Of a stretch of 64,000 nucleotides of DNA, positions 24,623 through 36,969 are shown piece after piece (within the stretch, counting starts at the first letter, position 1; each line of letters starts with the position of its first letter). The notes beneath the pieces were generated by a model. That model was not told the origin of the DNA, made no database searches, and saw nothing but the letters and a program-made list of their open reading frames with translations. The translations under genes were made by a program, and so were the position numbers. Source of the DNA: Rhodamnia argentea (lineage: Eukaryota; Streptophyta; Magnoliopsida; Myrtales; Myrtaceae); assembly GCF_020921035.1 (NCBI RefSeq), contig NC_063155.1, positions 20,603,311-20,667,310 of the forward strand. Direction: 5' to 3'.

Positions 24623-26874
24623 ATGCCAATGAAACCCCTGCCTTCTTCTTCCTCGAGAGTCCCCGTCAAGTTCAAGATGTGAGTCAGTCCCTCTCTCTTT
24701 CTTCTCCTCTCAGTACGAATCTTTGTGTCGTTCAATTAGTGATCTTTCGGACGCGTGAGGCTAAATCAGTCGTGAAAATTGAAAACCCTTTTGAATTTCT
24801 CCTTCTTTTTTTTTTTTTGTGGGTTGCCGCCTCTAGCCCGACGGCTGACAATTTGGTGCCGATCCGACTGGACATTGAAATCGACGGCCAGCGTTACAGA
24901 GATGCTTTCACTTGGAACCCTTCAGGTGCTTTTTTTTATTTTTAATCTCGGTTTTATTCTGAAATTTCGAATCTTGAAGTTGTTTTCCTTCAAAATTGGG
25001 TTGGCTTGAAGAGGGTTGAAGTTGGTTTAAGCCCGGTAAAGGGTGTTTTGGATTTGTGCAAGGTTAAGTGTGTTGTGTTGAAGCTACAATTAAAAGTGAC
25101 TGGACAAGAATAAATAAATGCAGCTCCATTGTCTGAAAATGAAGACAGTCACTTAGCTGAAAGACATAATATTTTTCGAGAATCATATTGCTGGCTTTTC
25201 GGAATTCGCTTTGGCAGAACTAGGCTTGTCGCAGTTCCGCTTGTTGAACCATGAATTATTCAACAATTCTGCTCTATAGTGCTTGTATACATTGGTATGT
25301 CACGGGTGTTCTGCAATTTTCATTTTTGTAAATTTGACATTCTTTTCTATATGCAACTTTGCGTAGCTCTTGGAAACTGATCTTTTGTCAGCTATAGTGT
25401 GCGACCCTGCAGCTAATCCTACATGTAATGTGAGGTGAAGTGATGAATTTCGTGGACAAGTAGCCCTATTTCTCTCACGTGCTTTTTCCTTTTTTTTTTT
25501 TTTTTTTTTCTGATGGTGTAGATCCTGATTCGGAGGTGGTAGTGTTTGCGAAGAGAACAGTGAAAGACTTGAAGCTTCCTCCAGCATTCATAACACAAAT
25601 TGCTCAGTCCATTCAAGTAAGCAAACTATGGCAGTATTTCCTTTCGTTTAGTTTTATTGAGACACTTGTCCAAGATTTGACAAAAAAAATTTGTCGATTG
25701 GCATTGTTAATCAGTCTCAGTTGGCTGACTTTCGATCATATGAGGGCCAGGACATGTTCGCTGGAGAGAAAATAGTGCCGATTAAGGTTCTTCCCATCAT
25801 GTTTAAGCAGTGATTTACCTGTTTGGATGATAAGATGGTATTCAAGCATGACAGTGCCTTCATTATTTGCCTTTTTCCAGCTTGATATGCGAGTGAATCA
25901 TACTCTCGTAAGAGACCAGTTTTTGTGGGTAAGATTAAGAATCTTCATTTAGCATTGTAAGGCTGATGCGGTACTCGCTTTGTTGTGTTAGAGGTTCTGT
26001 CTTCATTATTTGTTTTGTTTTTGAGACTTTTTGTAGTGATTTTGATCTTGATGGATTTCAGGACTTGAACAATTTTGAAAGTGATCCTGAGGAGTTCGCT
26101 AGAACATTCTGTAGAGATATGGATATTCAAGACCCAGAAGTAGGGGTAAGAGAAACTAATCAACTGCAGCTGTTTGATCAATTAAAGATGGGTCGTCAGA
26201 TGTAGGTGTGCATATGATAAAACCAAGCTTCAAAAAGGAAGATAGATGAACCAAAGAGGGAGTTGCGTGGAATAATTGTCTGAAGTCTTCACATCTCATT
26301 GGTTGCAAGTTGATATAATTTACAATGGATCTGAGTATGTTTGTTTCAGGGTGGAATTTAGATTATTTAGATATTTCCCTTTGCCCAAATTGGAAAAACC
26401 TGTGAATGAGAAGAGATCTCTTTGCTTCCTTTTGGCTGAATAAGACACGATTTTCTGTTCTAACTCTCTCTCATATACAAACATCTGCATTGGTTTCATT
26501 TTGATTCATGGTAATATACCAAGTGTTGTTTATTTCTTTTCCTGCAGCCAGCAATTGCCTTTGCAATTAGGGAACAACTGTATGAGGTAATCTTTATGTG
26601 GTTTGACGATCTGTTACATGTCTTTTTCCTGCTTTCATTTTTCATGTTGAATGAGAAGGGTTTTTTTCGATGCATAAGCACGGTAAATTGTCTAATGTGT
26701 CAGATTGCTATTCAAAATGTCACTTCAGCCAGAGAAAGTAGAATAAGCAAGAAGGGCCGCCGTGGTTTTGAATATGTTCCAGCCAGGTTGGTTGTTCATG
26801 TCCTGTTCTCTCGTTGGTGTCATCACAGATTCTTTCCAAGTGCAATATCAATGCATTGTTTCTTGCTCATTCTC

Positions 26875-26922
<48 letters not shown>

Positions 26923-28021
26923 ACAGTAAAGCAGGTGGTATCTCATTGGACTTGGTTAAATATTTCGGACAAAAAAATAGTGTCGTCCGGTAAGTCTTTT
27001 ATCCTCAACTTAACTCTTGTAAGGAGCCTTTTCTGTTCCAATCCACATATTATTGGTAACTACTAAGTCGTGTCCAAGTGTTTTTGGCATTTTGTATGTC
27101 CTGTTAGTATCCAAAACCTTCCTAGATCTGACTGCGCTGTATTATTCGAGCTCCTGCAAACATGAGTGAACATGTTCTTTCCTCCAAATCCTTTTAGTTG
27201 GCACTGGAGTATGCGCTAACAACCTCTTTATTACTTGCTTAAACTGTACTTCTTTGAAAAGTCAAAATCTTTGATCAACGTTGCTCCAATCACTACTTAG
27301 GTTTAGATGACCAACTGATTCGATTGCTTAATTATTTTTGCAAGCTTCCTATGGGCAGATTTTCACTGCTTTCTCTTCTAGAGACCTACCAGAAATGAGC
27401 AAAGCTGAACAAAGAGGAAACTTGCCTTTCCTCTGATCCTTCTGCTTGAGGCTGTAATCACTCTTGCACTTGAGCGATATTCATAAGATTTGGTAGCAAC
27501 CTTAATGAGGTCTTTCCTAAACATGTCACTGTCATTTCCTTGTATCCAACTTAGTCCTTCAAAGCTCTTGATCAGACCATGCATCGTCACCTGATTTTGA
27601 AACTGTCCGGAAGTAGCCCTTCACTTTTTATCTTTCGAACTGATGCGCGCGCGCGTGCGTGCGTGCGTGTGGTTCCTGGGTCTTGGAAACCAACCAAAGT
27701 GCATTTTATGATGTTGACATAAGCAATAACTAAAAAGCTCTGCTTTAAACGGGTCTACTGCTGGCAACTCTCTTTGGTATCAAGAACTCATCCCTTACAC
27801 CTCAACTGGTTCAATTGTGGTTGCTGTAACATTATTGTCTGCGGTTGCAGTTTGATGATTGGAAATTTTCATTATATTGGCCCGGAATATACTTATGGTG
27901 TTTGGTCCCTTTATGCTTCAGGAAAAGAAAAGACTGGGATGCATTTGAGCCCATTGTCGATATACTCTCGAGCGAGGAAGTAGATGCCCTTGAAGTGAGA
28001 GAAAAGAAGAATACTCGGTGA
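24623..28021 (+). CDS. BSH: SWI/SNF chromatin-remodelling subunit SNF5/INI1 homologue
   Basis: Ten exons join in frame: 24623-24678, 24837-24925, 25522-25616, 25715-25786, 25881-25928, 26062-26145, 26548-26586, 26704-26786, 26927-26989 and 27922-28021. They give 242 residues against about 240 for Arabidopsis BSH (BUSHY). This is a core subunit of nuclear SWI/SNF ATP-dependent remodelling complexes. Two SNF5 repeats are visible: NLVPIRLDIEIDGQRYRDAF to SIQSQLADF, then VPIKLDMRVNHTLVRDQFLW to AIREQLYEIAIQNV. The C-terminal block is SARESRISKKGRRG, then KRKDWDAFEP and SSEEVDALEVREKK. The start could be the ATG at 24623 or the one at 24629; the second aligns with the family's MK start. An in-frame stop at 24605 excludes a longer protein. 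Intron 8 has a 40-base (CT)n tract ending 8 bases before its acceptor. Confidence 0.95.
26878..26918 (+). repeat. (CT)n microsatellite forming the polypyrimidine tract of BSH intron 8
   Basis: About 20 CT units make up nearly a third of the 140-base intron 8 (26787-26926) and lie directly before the CATGACAG acceptor. Confidence 0.9.
27641..27671 (+). repeat. Alternating GC/GTGC tract in BSH intron 9
   Basis: A GCGCGCGCGC run followed by GTGC repeats makes about 30 bases of alternating purine and pyrimidine inside the 932-base intron 9. Confidence 0.85.
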
Positions 28022-29371
28022 TGCATTATTGACATTGTGCGTTCATTATCAAAACGAATGCTAGATCATGCATTCGAGAGGCTATCTGTTTATTCTTGAG
28101 TAGAGATTTTCTCCAGTTCAATGTGCACAGGTTAGTAAGCCCATTCTCTGTTGGCCAAGCTCAAAACTGGATGAAGATCAAGTCACTGGATGAAGATCCA
28201 TCTAGACGAGCCATTTCATTGGCTTTGGACTTTTGATCATATGGTCTTGCCATTTTGGACAGAGAGCCGAATCTACATTCACATTTTTCCTGCATCGCCT
28301 GTACTCTTTAACATCCATATCCAGTTTATGTGTCTTTCTTTGATTTTATCCTCAATGGTCCGCATCTCGGCCATGGCTAAGTCGGCAATTGGCTTCGTGT
28401 ATATTAGGAAGGTCGACTGTACATATTTAGAAGACTAGTTCAGTACTCATTTCGAGGGGAAAGTGTGAGACGGGAATCGTATCGTTGACCTTAATGGCTA
28501 TGATAATCCGATTCATACTCACAGCCTAAAAAAATTACGTTGAGGAATCATTAGCTCAATTAGTAGCTCTATTATATAGTGACCAAGTTTGATCGATCCA
28601 TTATACATTTCCATGTGACAAGAACATGTGCATATGTTTGATGTACTATCTACTGGTTCAACTACCAAAATACTTTCTGAGGAAAAAGGAAGAGCAACCT
28701 TCCACACTTTTTTGTGAGGAATTGTCTCTGTCTGGTCCAACCCTCATCTTATCATCCCAATTCCTCCACTCTCTGTCTGGTCCAACCCTCATCTTATCAT
28801 CACAATTCCTCCACCGAACGAACTGATCATGTGGGTCTACGCAATTCAATCTTTCCCTATGCATGTTTCATGCACGGTAAGATAAGGACTTCCAAAATTC
28901 AATTAAGGTGGACATGGACCATTAACAATTTTTGGCCCCAAAAAGACAGAAATGGTAACCAAAAAGAGAGAGGAAAAGGAAAGAAAAAAAAAAAAAGGAG
29001 AGAGCATCAACCGGGTACATCAAAGATTTAAAATTCTCGATTAAAATCTCGCCATGATCTTCACACTAATCATGGGGATTCTTTCCCTAATCACCTAACA
29101 TGACTCCAATAACAACAAAATCACCCCCCAAGAAAACAAATATCATCTGCAGAATCAGGCACTACATCTCTCCCTCCCCCTCCCTCCCGTTTTTTTTTTT
29201 TTTTTTTTGTGAGTTTTTTGTGTTTGGTTCTCCTTCAATTTGGGTCTTTGTTCATCTTGCCACACCTTCTAAAACATACCCAAAAGGTGAATTAAGAAGC
29301 ACAGCAACTACAGACACAGTTCAGAAAAAGAGTGATTTGAAGGGGATGGGGGCAATGGAGAGAGTGGCTGA
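28022..29371. other. Intergenic: BSH 3' flank
   Basis: The BSH and small-gene 3' ends face each other here. There is a 45-bp tandem pair near 28.7-28.8 kb (listed) and A/T-rich DNA, with no supported gene. Confidence 0.5.
28725..28814. repeat. 45-bp direct tandem pair
   Basis: Two adjacent copies beginning TCTCTGTCTGGTCCAACC at 28725 and 28770 differ at only one or two positions. Confidence 0.88.
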
Positions 29372-29529
29372 TCAGGAAGTCATGTTGCAATGTGTGGCCT
29401 CCTTGGACTTGTCCAAGATCGACCACATCACCTGAACATCCTCGTATGCGCATGCCATCACCTCCCCCTGCAGATCCACCACACTCTTCTCCTGCCCTAC
29501 AAGTGACAGCACAGGAGCATCAATCCAAT

Positions 29530-29578
<49 letters not shown>

Positions 29579-29680
29579 TTCTTGTTTACCTTCTTGGGGC
29601 TTCTTCTGTTTTGGCTGTTGGTTGAAGAAAGTGCAGGCTTTCCTAAATGGGGTGGTGATGGTTTTCTTCCAAGAAGCCAT
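29372..29680 (-). CDS. Conserved small plant protein, function unknown
   Basis: Two exons (29680-29590 and 29496-29372) with a 93-base GT-AG intron encode 71 residues. The protein starts MASWKKTITTPFRKACTFFN and continues QQPKQKKPQE. After the splice it reads KSVVDLQGEVMACAYEDVQV and MWSILDKSKEATHCNMTS. The second half (DLQGEVMAC-YEDVQVMWSILDKS) has the look of a strongly conserved block that I associate with a family of very small plant proteins of unknown function; I cannot name a locus with confidence. No signal peptide or membrane segment is seen. The first half is basic and the second acidic with a likely helix. Half of the intron is a CT microsatellite. Evidence for a real gene is the clean splice with restored frame, a sensible start and a non-random protein. 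Confidence 0.75.
29531..29576 (-). repeat. (CT)n microsatellite inside the 93-base intron of the small gene
   Basis: On the gene's strand this is a CT run of about 46 bases between donor (29589) and acceptor (29497), about half of the intron. Confidence 0.9.
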
Positions 29681-29734
29681 TTCTTTGGACTTCCTTCCTT
29701 GTGTTTCTACAGGAACAATATATACACAATAATT

Positions 29735-29739
<5 letters not shown>

Positions 29740-29770
<31 letters not shown>
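29740..29770 (-). repeat. (CT)n microsatellite upstream of the small gene
   Basis: A GA run on the plus strand (CT on the gene strand) lies 60-90 bases upstream of the ATG at 29680, probably in its leader or core promoter. Confidence 0.85.
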
Positions 29771-29771
<1 letters not shown>

Positions 29772-30473
29772 CAAGATCCGTGAGATGAGCTTAGAGGAAC
29801 ATCACTCCTTTTCTTAATTTCCTTATCTCAAAAGGTTATGAAGCCCGACCAGTGAGAGGGCACATGGAGGGAAGCTACTCAGAGAGAGGCAGGGAGAGAG
29901 AGCCAAACATGTGATTCATTTTAATATCTTCTGTCTGACTGTGACGTATAAAGAAGATGGGCCTCTCACTCCTCTGCCGTATGAGGTCAAGAAATCAACT
30001 TATCATTGTTTTTTAACCCATTTGCTTCCGTCACTGTCCTTCTACTTCCATCTCCACAATCATCACCTCTTTGATCTAAAGTTTATTACATGGTTGTCCT
30101 TTTAAGGGCAACGTGGTTGTGCTTGCTTTGATTTGAAGTTAGAGTTTCGAATCTTTATTGGACCTCAATTCGGTGAATCCATAGGATTTCAAGGTTTTCA
30201 TTTTTGATCCTCTACCAATCCCCATAGGATCTTGATCCTGAAAATCTCTCACTCAGCATGTGTCGCAAAGCTGTCGTGAAATGACTTTTAATTAGATGCA
30301 TTATTGAAAGGCAAAAGTATGTCTTCAATCGAACATCATTTGGGTTGAGTGATTCTTTGGCTAAAAATATAAAACAAAAAAAAAAAGTGATTATTTTGTC
30401 TTTTTTGCGACCTAATTCCATGATGAAACAAGTAAAAAATTCTAAAGAAGTTACTTTCTCGAGGAAAAAAAAA

Positions 30474-30942
30474 AGGGATTAATATCATGAAAAATCCCAA
30501 ATTAGTACACCTGTGAAAAATTTATCCCAAACTATTTTTTTGACCATTAAAAATCCAAAATTGGTATATCTTGGACAAATTTATCATAAACTATTTTTTC
30601 TACTAAAAAAATCTAAACTGGTACATTTATGATAAATTTACCATATGTTAATTTCGATTAAATTGGATTAATATCACAAAAATCTCAAAATAATACACTT
30701 ATGAAAAATAGAGAGTAAAAATCCCAAATTGATACACTCGTCAACCGTAATGTGTCATCCAATTAAATAATTTAAACGTAAAATTTAATGAAAACTAATG
30801 AAGGGTAAATTTGTTACAAGTGCACTACTTTGTGGTAAATTTATCACATGTGTATCGATTTGAGATTTTTCTTGATAAAAAAATAATTTGAAATAAATTT
30901 ATCACGGGTGTCTTGGTTTGAGATTTTTCTTCGTATTAACCC
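30474..30942. mobile_element. Foldback MITE, family 1, copy c (469 bp)
   Basis: The ends AGGGATTAATATCATGAAAA and, on the other strand, GGGTTAATACGAAGAAAAAT open a near-complete inverted repeat with the same phrases as copies a and b. The flanks are A-rich 8-mers (AAAAAAAA, AAAAAATA), compatible with an 8-bp target duplication but not diagnostic. Confidence 0.7.
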
Positions 30943-33054
30943 AAAAAATAAAAATAAAAATAAAGTACCATCAGATTCGCTGATGTCGGGGCACGGATCT
31001 GCAATAAAAATCATTGGCCGGCTCTTGATTTTCTTTCACATTAGAGGCTCATGTGATCTCCACATGTTTTGGCATGAAACCGAAGACTGCAATTGGACAG
31101 GGACATCAATGTGGGCGCCCAATATGTTCTCCTAACAAAAATTTAGAAACAAAATAAATCATGAAATAACAAAAAAAAAAATTACAATTTTAATATATTA
31201 AATTTTCTCAATATTGCATTATCAAGTTCAGAAAAAAATCGTTTATAAACTATGTATTATATAGTTTCACATGTCGCGCCTAAACATAACTTAAATATGA
31301 ATAATTTTCACTACTCACTTGGGATAGATTCAATGATATGGACGTTTTCATACTCTCAATCCAGGATTCGATGATCGTGAGCTTGATTCCTGCTTTGGAG
31401 AACTCAAATTTTACGTAACGTGAGTTGCTGTCTCGGTTTTTCTCTAGATGGCTTGTTATTTATAATCGATCGATTCATAAGATAAAAAGAATATTCTTAC
31501 TATAGTCCACTATTTTGGGCTATATTTCACCGTGGACAGTTAAGGGAGATTCACTTAAGAGTTAAATGACAAAAATAATACTTCGAGAAAATAATATAAT
31601 TTTCGTGAAAAGCATTGTTATTTAATAAAGATGCCGGTGATTCTCAATCATGATTTGACAATGACATTCACTTGCTTCGACGTTCCACCACGTTATATTT
31701 TAACAATCTAATTAATCTTCTCGAGGCAAACATAACAATGAAAGTTTCCAGCATATCCCTGACATTACGTTGTACTCATATGTGCTCTAAACTTTTTAAT
31801 CCTATTAATCTGTTTCTTCCAAACGAGAGACTTCTTTCTATATGTCACAAACTCTATTTGAATTGGAATTTGTTTTTAGTATTTTTCTTTCTTGGTATTA
31901 ATTATTAAAATAATGTGAAATGCTCGAGATCTTTTAAATATTGGGATGTAAAAGTACAAATTTTTTTCCTGTATATTGATTTTTCATCAGTTAATAACTC
32001 CATTTCGAATAGAATTTTTTTTAAGTAATGGGGAGATGTCAATCTCTAATTTCTTAGCTGTGCGTCAGTTTGGTCCATTACCTGATCATTTATGTTGAAC
32101 ATGTCTTGTTGATTTCGTGCGCTGCCCAAATTAATAGTAAGGCTACATTTGGTTCAATATTTAAAATGAGTTTTGGGGAAATGTAAATGCTTTTAATCTA
32201 AAGGGGTTTATGGGAACTCGGGCGATGGCACGCGCTTGGGTTGTGCTACCGCAAGCACTGTCGCTTGGGTTCGTGCGACCTAGGTGGCCTTCCGCGGCCA
32301 GATCTAACCTCCTCAATTCTCATCGGTTGCCCTCGTGAAGAAGATGAACAACAACAAAGAGGGGCAAAATCGAAAGATTAGAGAATTGGTGAGGATAGTT
32401 TTGGAAGGAAAAAAATTCTTTAGCATTTCGCCAAATGCTTCAAACCCAATGTCGGTCACTATCACCATTGAACTTTAAGCTTTTCTAATGATAGCATTTG
32501 GTCAAATGCTGGCCTTAAGCTGAATTAGATCCTTTAGCATTTTCTCAATGGGTTTTGGAGAATATCTAAAATGAAACTTTATGAACTAAATAAAAATCTC
32601 AATTTGATATTACAATTAGAGTTAAATTCAATGTTTAGTGAACGTAGTAGCTTCCAATTATGTCTAGATTAAGGCTGCGTGATCAAGTTTCTGGACATCT
32701 TATAAAAGTCTACTGAAATAACAAAACATCCTTTCTTTTGTTTTTGTTTTGCACAAACAATATTTCAGATAAATTTTGTTCTGTCAATCTCATATCGAAA
32801 TCAACAAGGAGATTTTTAGATGCTCGAATTATCATGTCACACGTGTACCTAACCAAGGAGCAAGCACGAGACGTTTGCATTGCACTATCATCTCTACCAG
32901 TAATATGTTATCCAACTAACATTTATTTTTTTGTTATATATTCTCGCGCGCGCATATATATAGACAAGATTAAGATAAAACCGAGTTCACTGATATGGTT
33001 GCAGACTGTGCTTACTCAAGTACATCAACCCTAGAAATGAAATTAGGATTTTAC

Positions 33055-33755
33055 TAATTCGATAAAATTACTTAAAAAGTTTTAAATTTATTGTATTTGT
33101 GTCAATTTAGTCCTAAATCTTTTCGCAGTTTGCCAATTGAGTCAATCCATCTAATCTTGACATGGACGCTAATTTTTCTACATGGCATGACCGACACTAA
33201 CGTGGTCATTTTCAAATATTATTTAAATAAATTTTTTGTAATTTTTTTTGTTTTTCTTTTTTATTTTATTTTATTTTTTTGACCTAGTGCCGTCGAAGGC
33301 ATCCCCCCCCCCGGGTGATGCCCATGTCGTCCGGGGGCTAGGCCGTTCCTCGCCTAGATCTAGCGCGGGCGACCCTAGTCTAGGCGAGATCGGGCCTCTC
33401 TTGATCCTAGCCAACAAGGGTGGCCCTCGCCAAATGGGCAAGGGTGACTTCGCCCAGCCTTTTCTGGCCATCACTTGGGACTGGCCATCCACCGGCAAAA
33501 AAGAAAGAGAAAAACATGAAAAGGAAAAAAAACTCAGAAAAATGTCAAAAAAAAGTAGTCCACGTCGGTGCCGGTATGCCATATAGACGGCCAACACCGA
33601 TTGGACCGTCACTTCAGCTTTTTCCGATCAAATTGGCTAAGTAGACTCAATTGGTAAAATATGAAAATGATTAGGACTCAATTGACACAATTGGAAAATT
33701 TAGAACTGAATTGGAATAAGTGCAATATGTTTAAGACTTTTTTTTGAAAACTATA
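33055..33755. mobile_element. Foldback element, family 2, with GC-rich core
   Basis: The left arm TTTGTGTCAATTTAGTCCTA pairs with the right arm near 33700-33730 (AATTTAGAACTGAATTGG). CCAATTGAGTC and GACTCAATTGG are also paired. The core 33290-33490 is GC-rich (GGCCCTCGCC, CTAGGCGAG words). It is non-coding. Confidence 0.65.
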
Positions 33756-35440
33756 ACGGCTCCAAGAAATTGATTTAGTGGTTAAAGAATTAACATGCTT
33801 TTCAATCATAAATGCACGAAATATGTTTTGTTTCTTACGCCCTCTAGTGTAAAATAATCTTTTGGTTGGGCCACATATATATTGGCTTAAAAAGTTTCTA
33901 AAAGCATATGAGAAAACGATGGAACCGAAATGATAGCAGAAGATGGTAGCGAATCCGTTTGTCGTGGCTGGTGACAATGTGAGGCCATGGAAGGACCCAC
34001 GAGGCCAAAAATTTTGATCAGAAATTGCACCTAACAAGTGCAATATGCGAATATGGAGTACGGACAAAGAAACATCTATAATTATATATATATATGCCGA
34101 ACTGTATGCCTCCCACATGAAATTGCATTATGTCTGATGATCTAGATTCATCGAAGCCAATTGTGGTATGTGCATAGTGGATGTTCTTCGGGTACGACCA
34201 TCTCATTCACCAAAGCCAATTGTTGTATGCTTCGCTCTTATAAGAAGGTTAGGACGGATTCATAATACTCGACATGTGATGATATACTTAAATGGGAAGA
34301 GCCGATTGTACTTACAAAGTACCAGAAAATTAAAAATATTGGGAGAGTGAGGAGGGGCCAAAACTAGCTAGTAGCATATGGTTAGGTTCACCAATGTTGA
34401 AATTAAATTCCGTGGGTCCCACATTAAGCTGCCAAACGTTGTGGCTCTTGCCCCTTCCAAAGTTCATATCACTTTATGATCTTGTGGCCCTTTTGTGTGG
34501 AAGGACCTTCTGTTTTGGCATTCAATGTTCACATTGCCCCACTTGGCTTGAAATCGTTATGGGCTTGGGGAATTTGCCCTTTCATCCTGCCATGAAGGAA
34601 TCCCATGCCAATCATAGTAATGCCTAATCTATAGATCACCGTCGATTTCCATCTACCCATTTGTTTTTGATATGAGCTTGATTTCCGTGTGGTGAGAAGA
34701 AAGTCGCCACCCATTATTGATTTCTCTCTTTTTCTACTTTCAAGTTGATAAGTCTGTCTTTAATTTGAAGGAATGCGATTGGAAGTCAAGTTATTAATAT
34801 CCTTCCACTCGAAGGACACAGCCTCAAACACAAACTAATAACTTATTATTATATATACATGTATGTATACATGCACACATACACATACGTACATATGTGT
34901 GCATGCCTGTATGTATGATAACCATCAAGTTTTTGACTATCAGAGTTTCTATACTAACTGACAATTAGACCCGGCAAACTCAACTCATTTATCCTCAATA
35001 TAAAAATATACAAGTCACTAGTCTCATACCCATAAGTCACTCTTTCAAAATGCCATGGCGATAATCCAAACGCTCTCATTCTATTTGCTGCTAACAAATG
35101 AACATGAAAAACGTTTAATATGAATGGTATGAGCAACTACATCACAATGAGTAGTACATCTCTTCTAAGTAAATCGAGCATCCGCTATGCACATAGAAAG
35201 CAATACCATAAGCTCAAAATCCAAACCCAAGATACAATGTACATATTGAATCAAATATGAGTTGTTTCATTTCAACAAAGCTTTATAAAAAAAACGAAGT
35301 ACTCGTTTAATCCACCATCAAAATTCAAACATCAACTGTCAAGTCTATTAATTTATCTCTATGAAAAACACACATCAATGGTCTATTCATCGGACAAATC
35401 TATTGCTCAATATCCAACTATGGTCACGACACATACTTGG

Positions 35441-36068
35441 TAGGGGTGAGCATGGTTCTAGGGTAGAACCGAGAACCTAGAACAGGGAACCCGTAGAATC
35501 CGTCTGGTTCCGGGTTCCAAGGTATGTAGGGTAGGTTCCAGGTTCCAAAAATTGAAGAACCTGTCTCAACGGGTAGGTTCCGGGTTCCACTACCTAGAAC
35601 CTAGAACCCGAACCCTAGATCCTGAAATAAATTTATCTATTTTTCTTGATATATATTTTTGTATGATCCTATAATGTTCTATGGTATCCGATGATGAGTG
35701 TATAATCTGGAGCCAAACAAATTTTTAGGTTTCGGGTTTCAAAAAATGATAAACGTGCTCCAATAGATTGGTTTCGGGTAAAATATAACATGTACGGAAT
35801 CTAAAATCACTCACCTCTACTTTCTCTTAGATGTTATAGCGTTCACTCTCATTTTGCTTAACTAAAAATGAAAAAAGAAAATAAAATAAAATAAATTGAT
35901 AGGTTCTCGGGTACCCTGGAACCGACCCTAGAACCTATGATAGGGTAGGTTCCAGGTTCTAAAGTATGAAGGGTAGGTTCTAGGTTCCAAAAAATGATGA
36001 ACTTGTTCCGACGGGTAGGTTACGGGTTCCAAGTGGAACCTGTAAGTAACCTGAAACCGCTCAACCTA
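35441..36068. mobile_element. hAT-type non-autonomous element (628 bp) with perfect 8-bp TSD
   Basis: The element starts TAGGGGTGAGCATGGTTC and ends GAAACCGCTCAACCTA, which reads TAGGTTGAGCGGTTTC on the other strand. It is flanked by identical 8-mers ATACTTGG at 35433-35440 and 36069-36076. An 8-bp duplication plus a TAGGG-type terminus is diagnostic of hAT. Inside, GGTTCCGGGTTCC-like words recur in subterminal clusters on both sides, as expected for transposase-binding repeats. No open frame. Confidence 0.88.
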
Positions 36069-36660
36069 ATACTTGGCAACAAGACAATCAAGATTTTTTC
36101 TTGGCAAGGTCTCCACTTATTATCAGCTAGTGTCTCGACCTAGAATGATATCCTAACATCAGTGTGCATACCTAGAAATGCCTAATCGGGTTCAAGGCGA
36201 GATCGAACATCAAACCCTAATCGTCCAAGGATCCACAAAACCAAATCCGAACACTTCTCATACTTAGAATACATTTTTTCAACTAAAGCATATATTCTTT
36301 CCTAACTTCATAAGTCAAACAACATACATTTGATAAGAAATTTCTCAAATCGTTTTAGAAGACATTTCCTAAATCGGATTGGCAAAGCGGTATATAAATT
36401 GAAAATGCTCGATGTAAATTTATATGCAACAAATATCCATTTTCATAATTCATAAAATATCAAATCTCTACCAGCTTCTAAACACGAGTTTACAAATTCA
36501 TAACATAGATAGCAATACTCACGTGGGAATGCCCAAACCAAACAACGAAAGTTATTCAAACCATTGAACTTGCGATCTTATTAAATAAGCGAGGAACAAT
36601 GTCAAAATCGAGGAAATCTCTACCTCAACTATGAATCGGCTAAACTCAGCTTAATCACTA

Positions 36661-36708
36661 ACAAAATGACTCCCATGGGTTAACAAAATGACTCCCATGG
36701 GTTAACAA
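36661..36708. repeat. 22-bp direct tandem pair
   Basis: ACAAAATGACTCCCATGGGT plus TA occurs twice in a row without a mismatch. Confidence 0.85.
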
Positions 36709-36969
36709 ATTGCTCGCCCACATGATTAGTCAAAACTTTTCGCAACAAGGAGCTTGAGCGCTAAACTTTAGAATTCCACTCCGAGTAAACTGTAATTCCG
36801 AATCGATTTTTGTCAAACCCACGGTTCCACCACGCCATAATTGATCATTTTTTCATGTAATTAAATAACTTAACAACTTCAAAATCGGACCTAGCAATTC
36901 AAATTTCACATAACTTTGAATTTGTGTCCTAACTCAGAAATTACTTTGATTAGATGAATAAAGGGAAAT

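Noticed and set aside
29392..29788. Plus-strand frames over the GA tracts
   Set aside because: They translate microsatellites (Arg-Glu repeats) antisense to a gene with a good splice structure.
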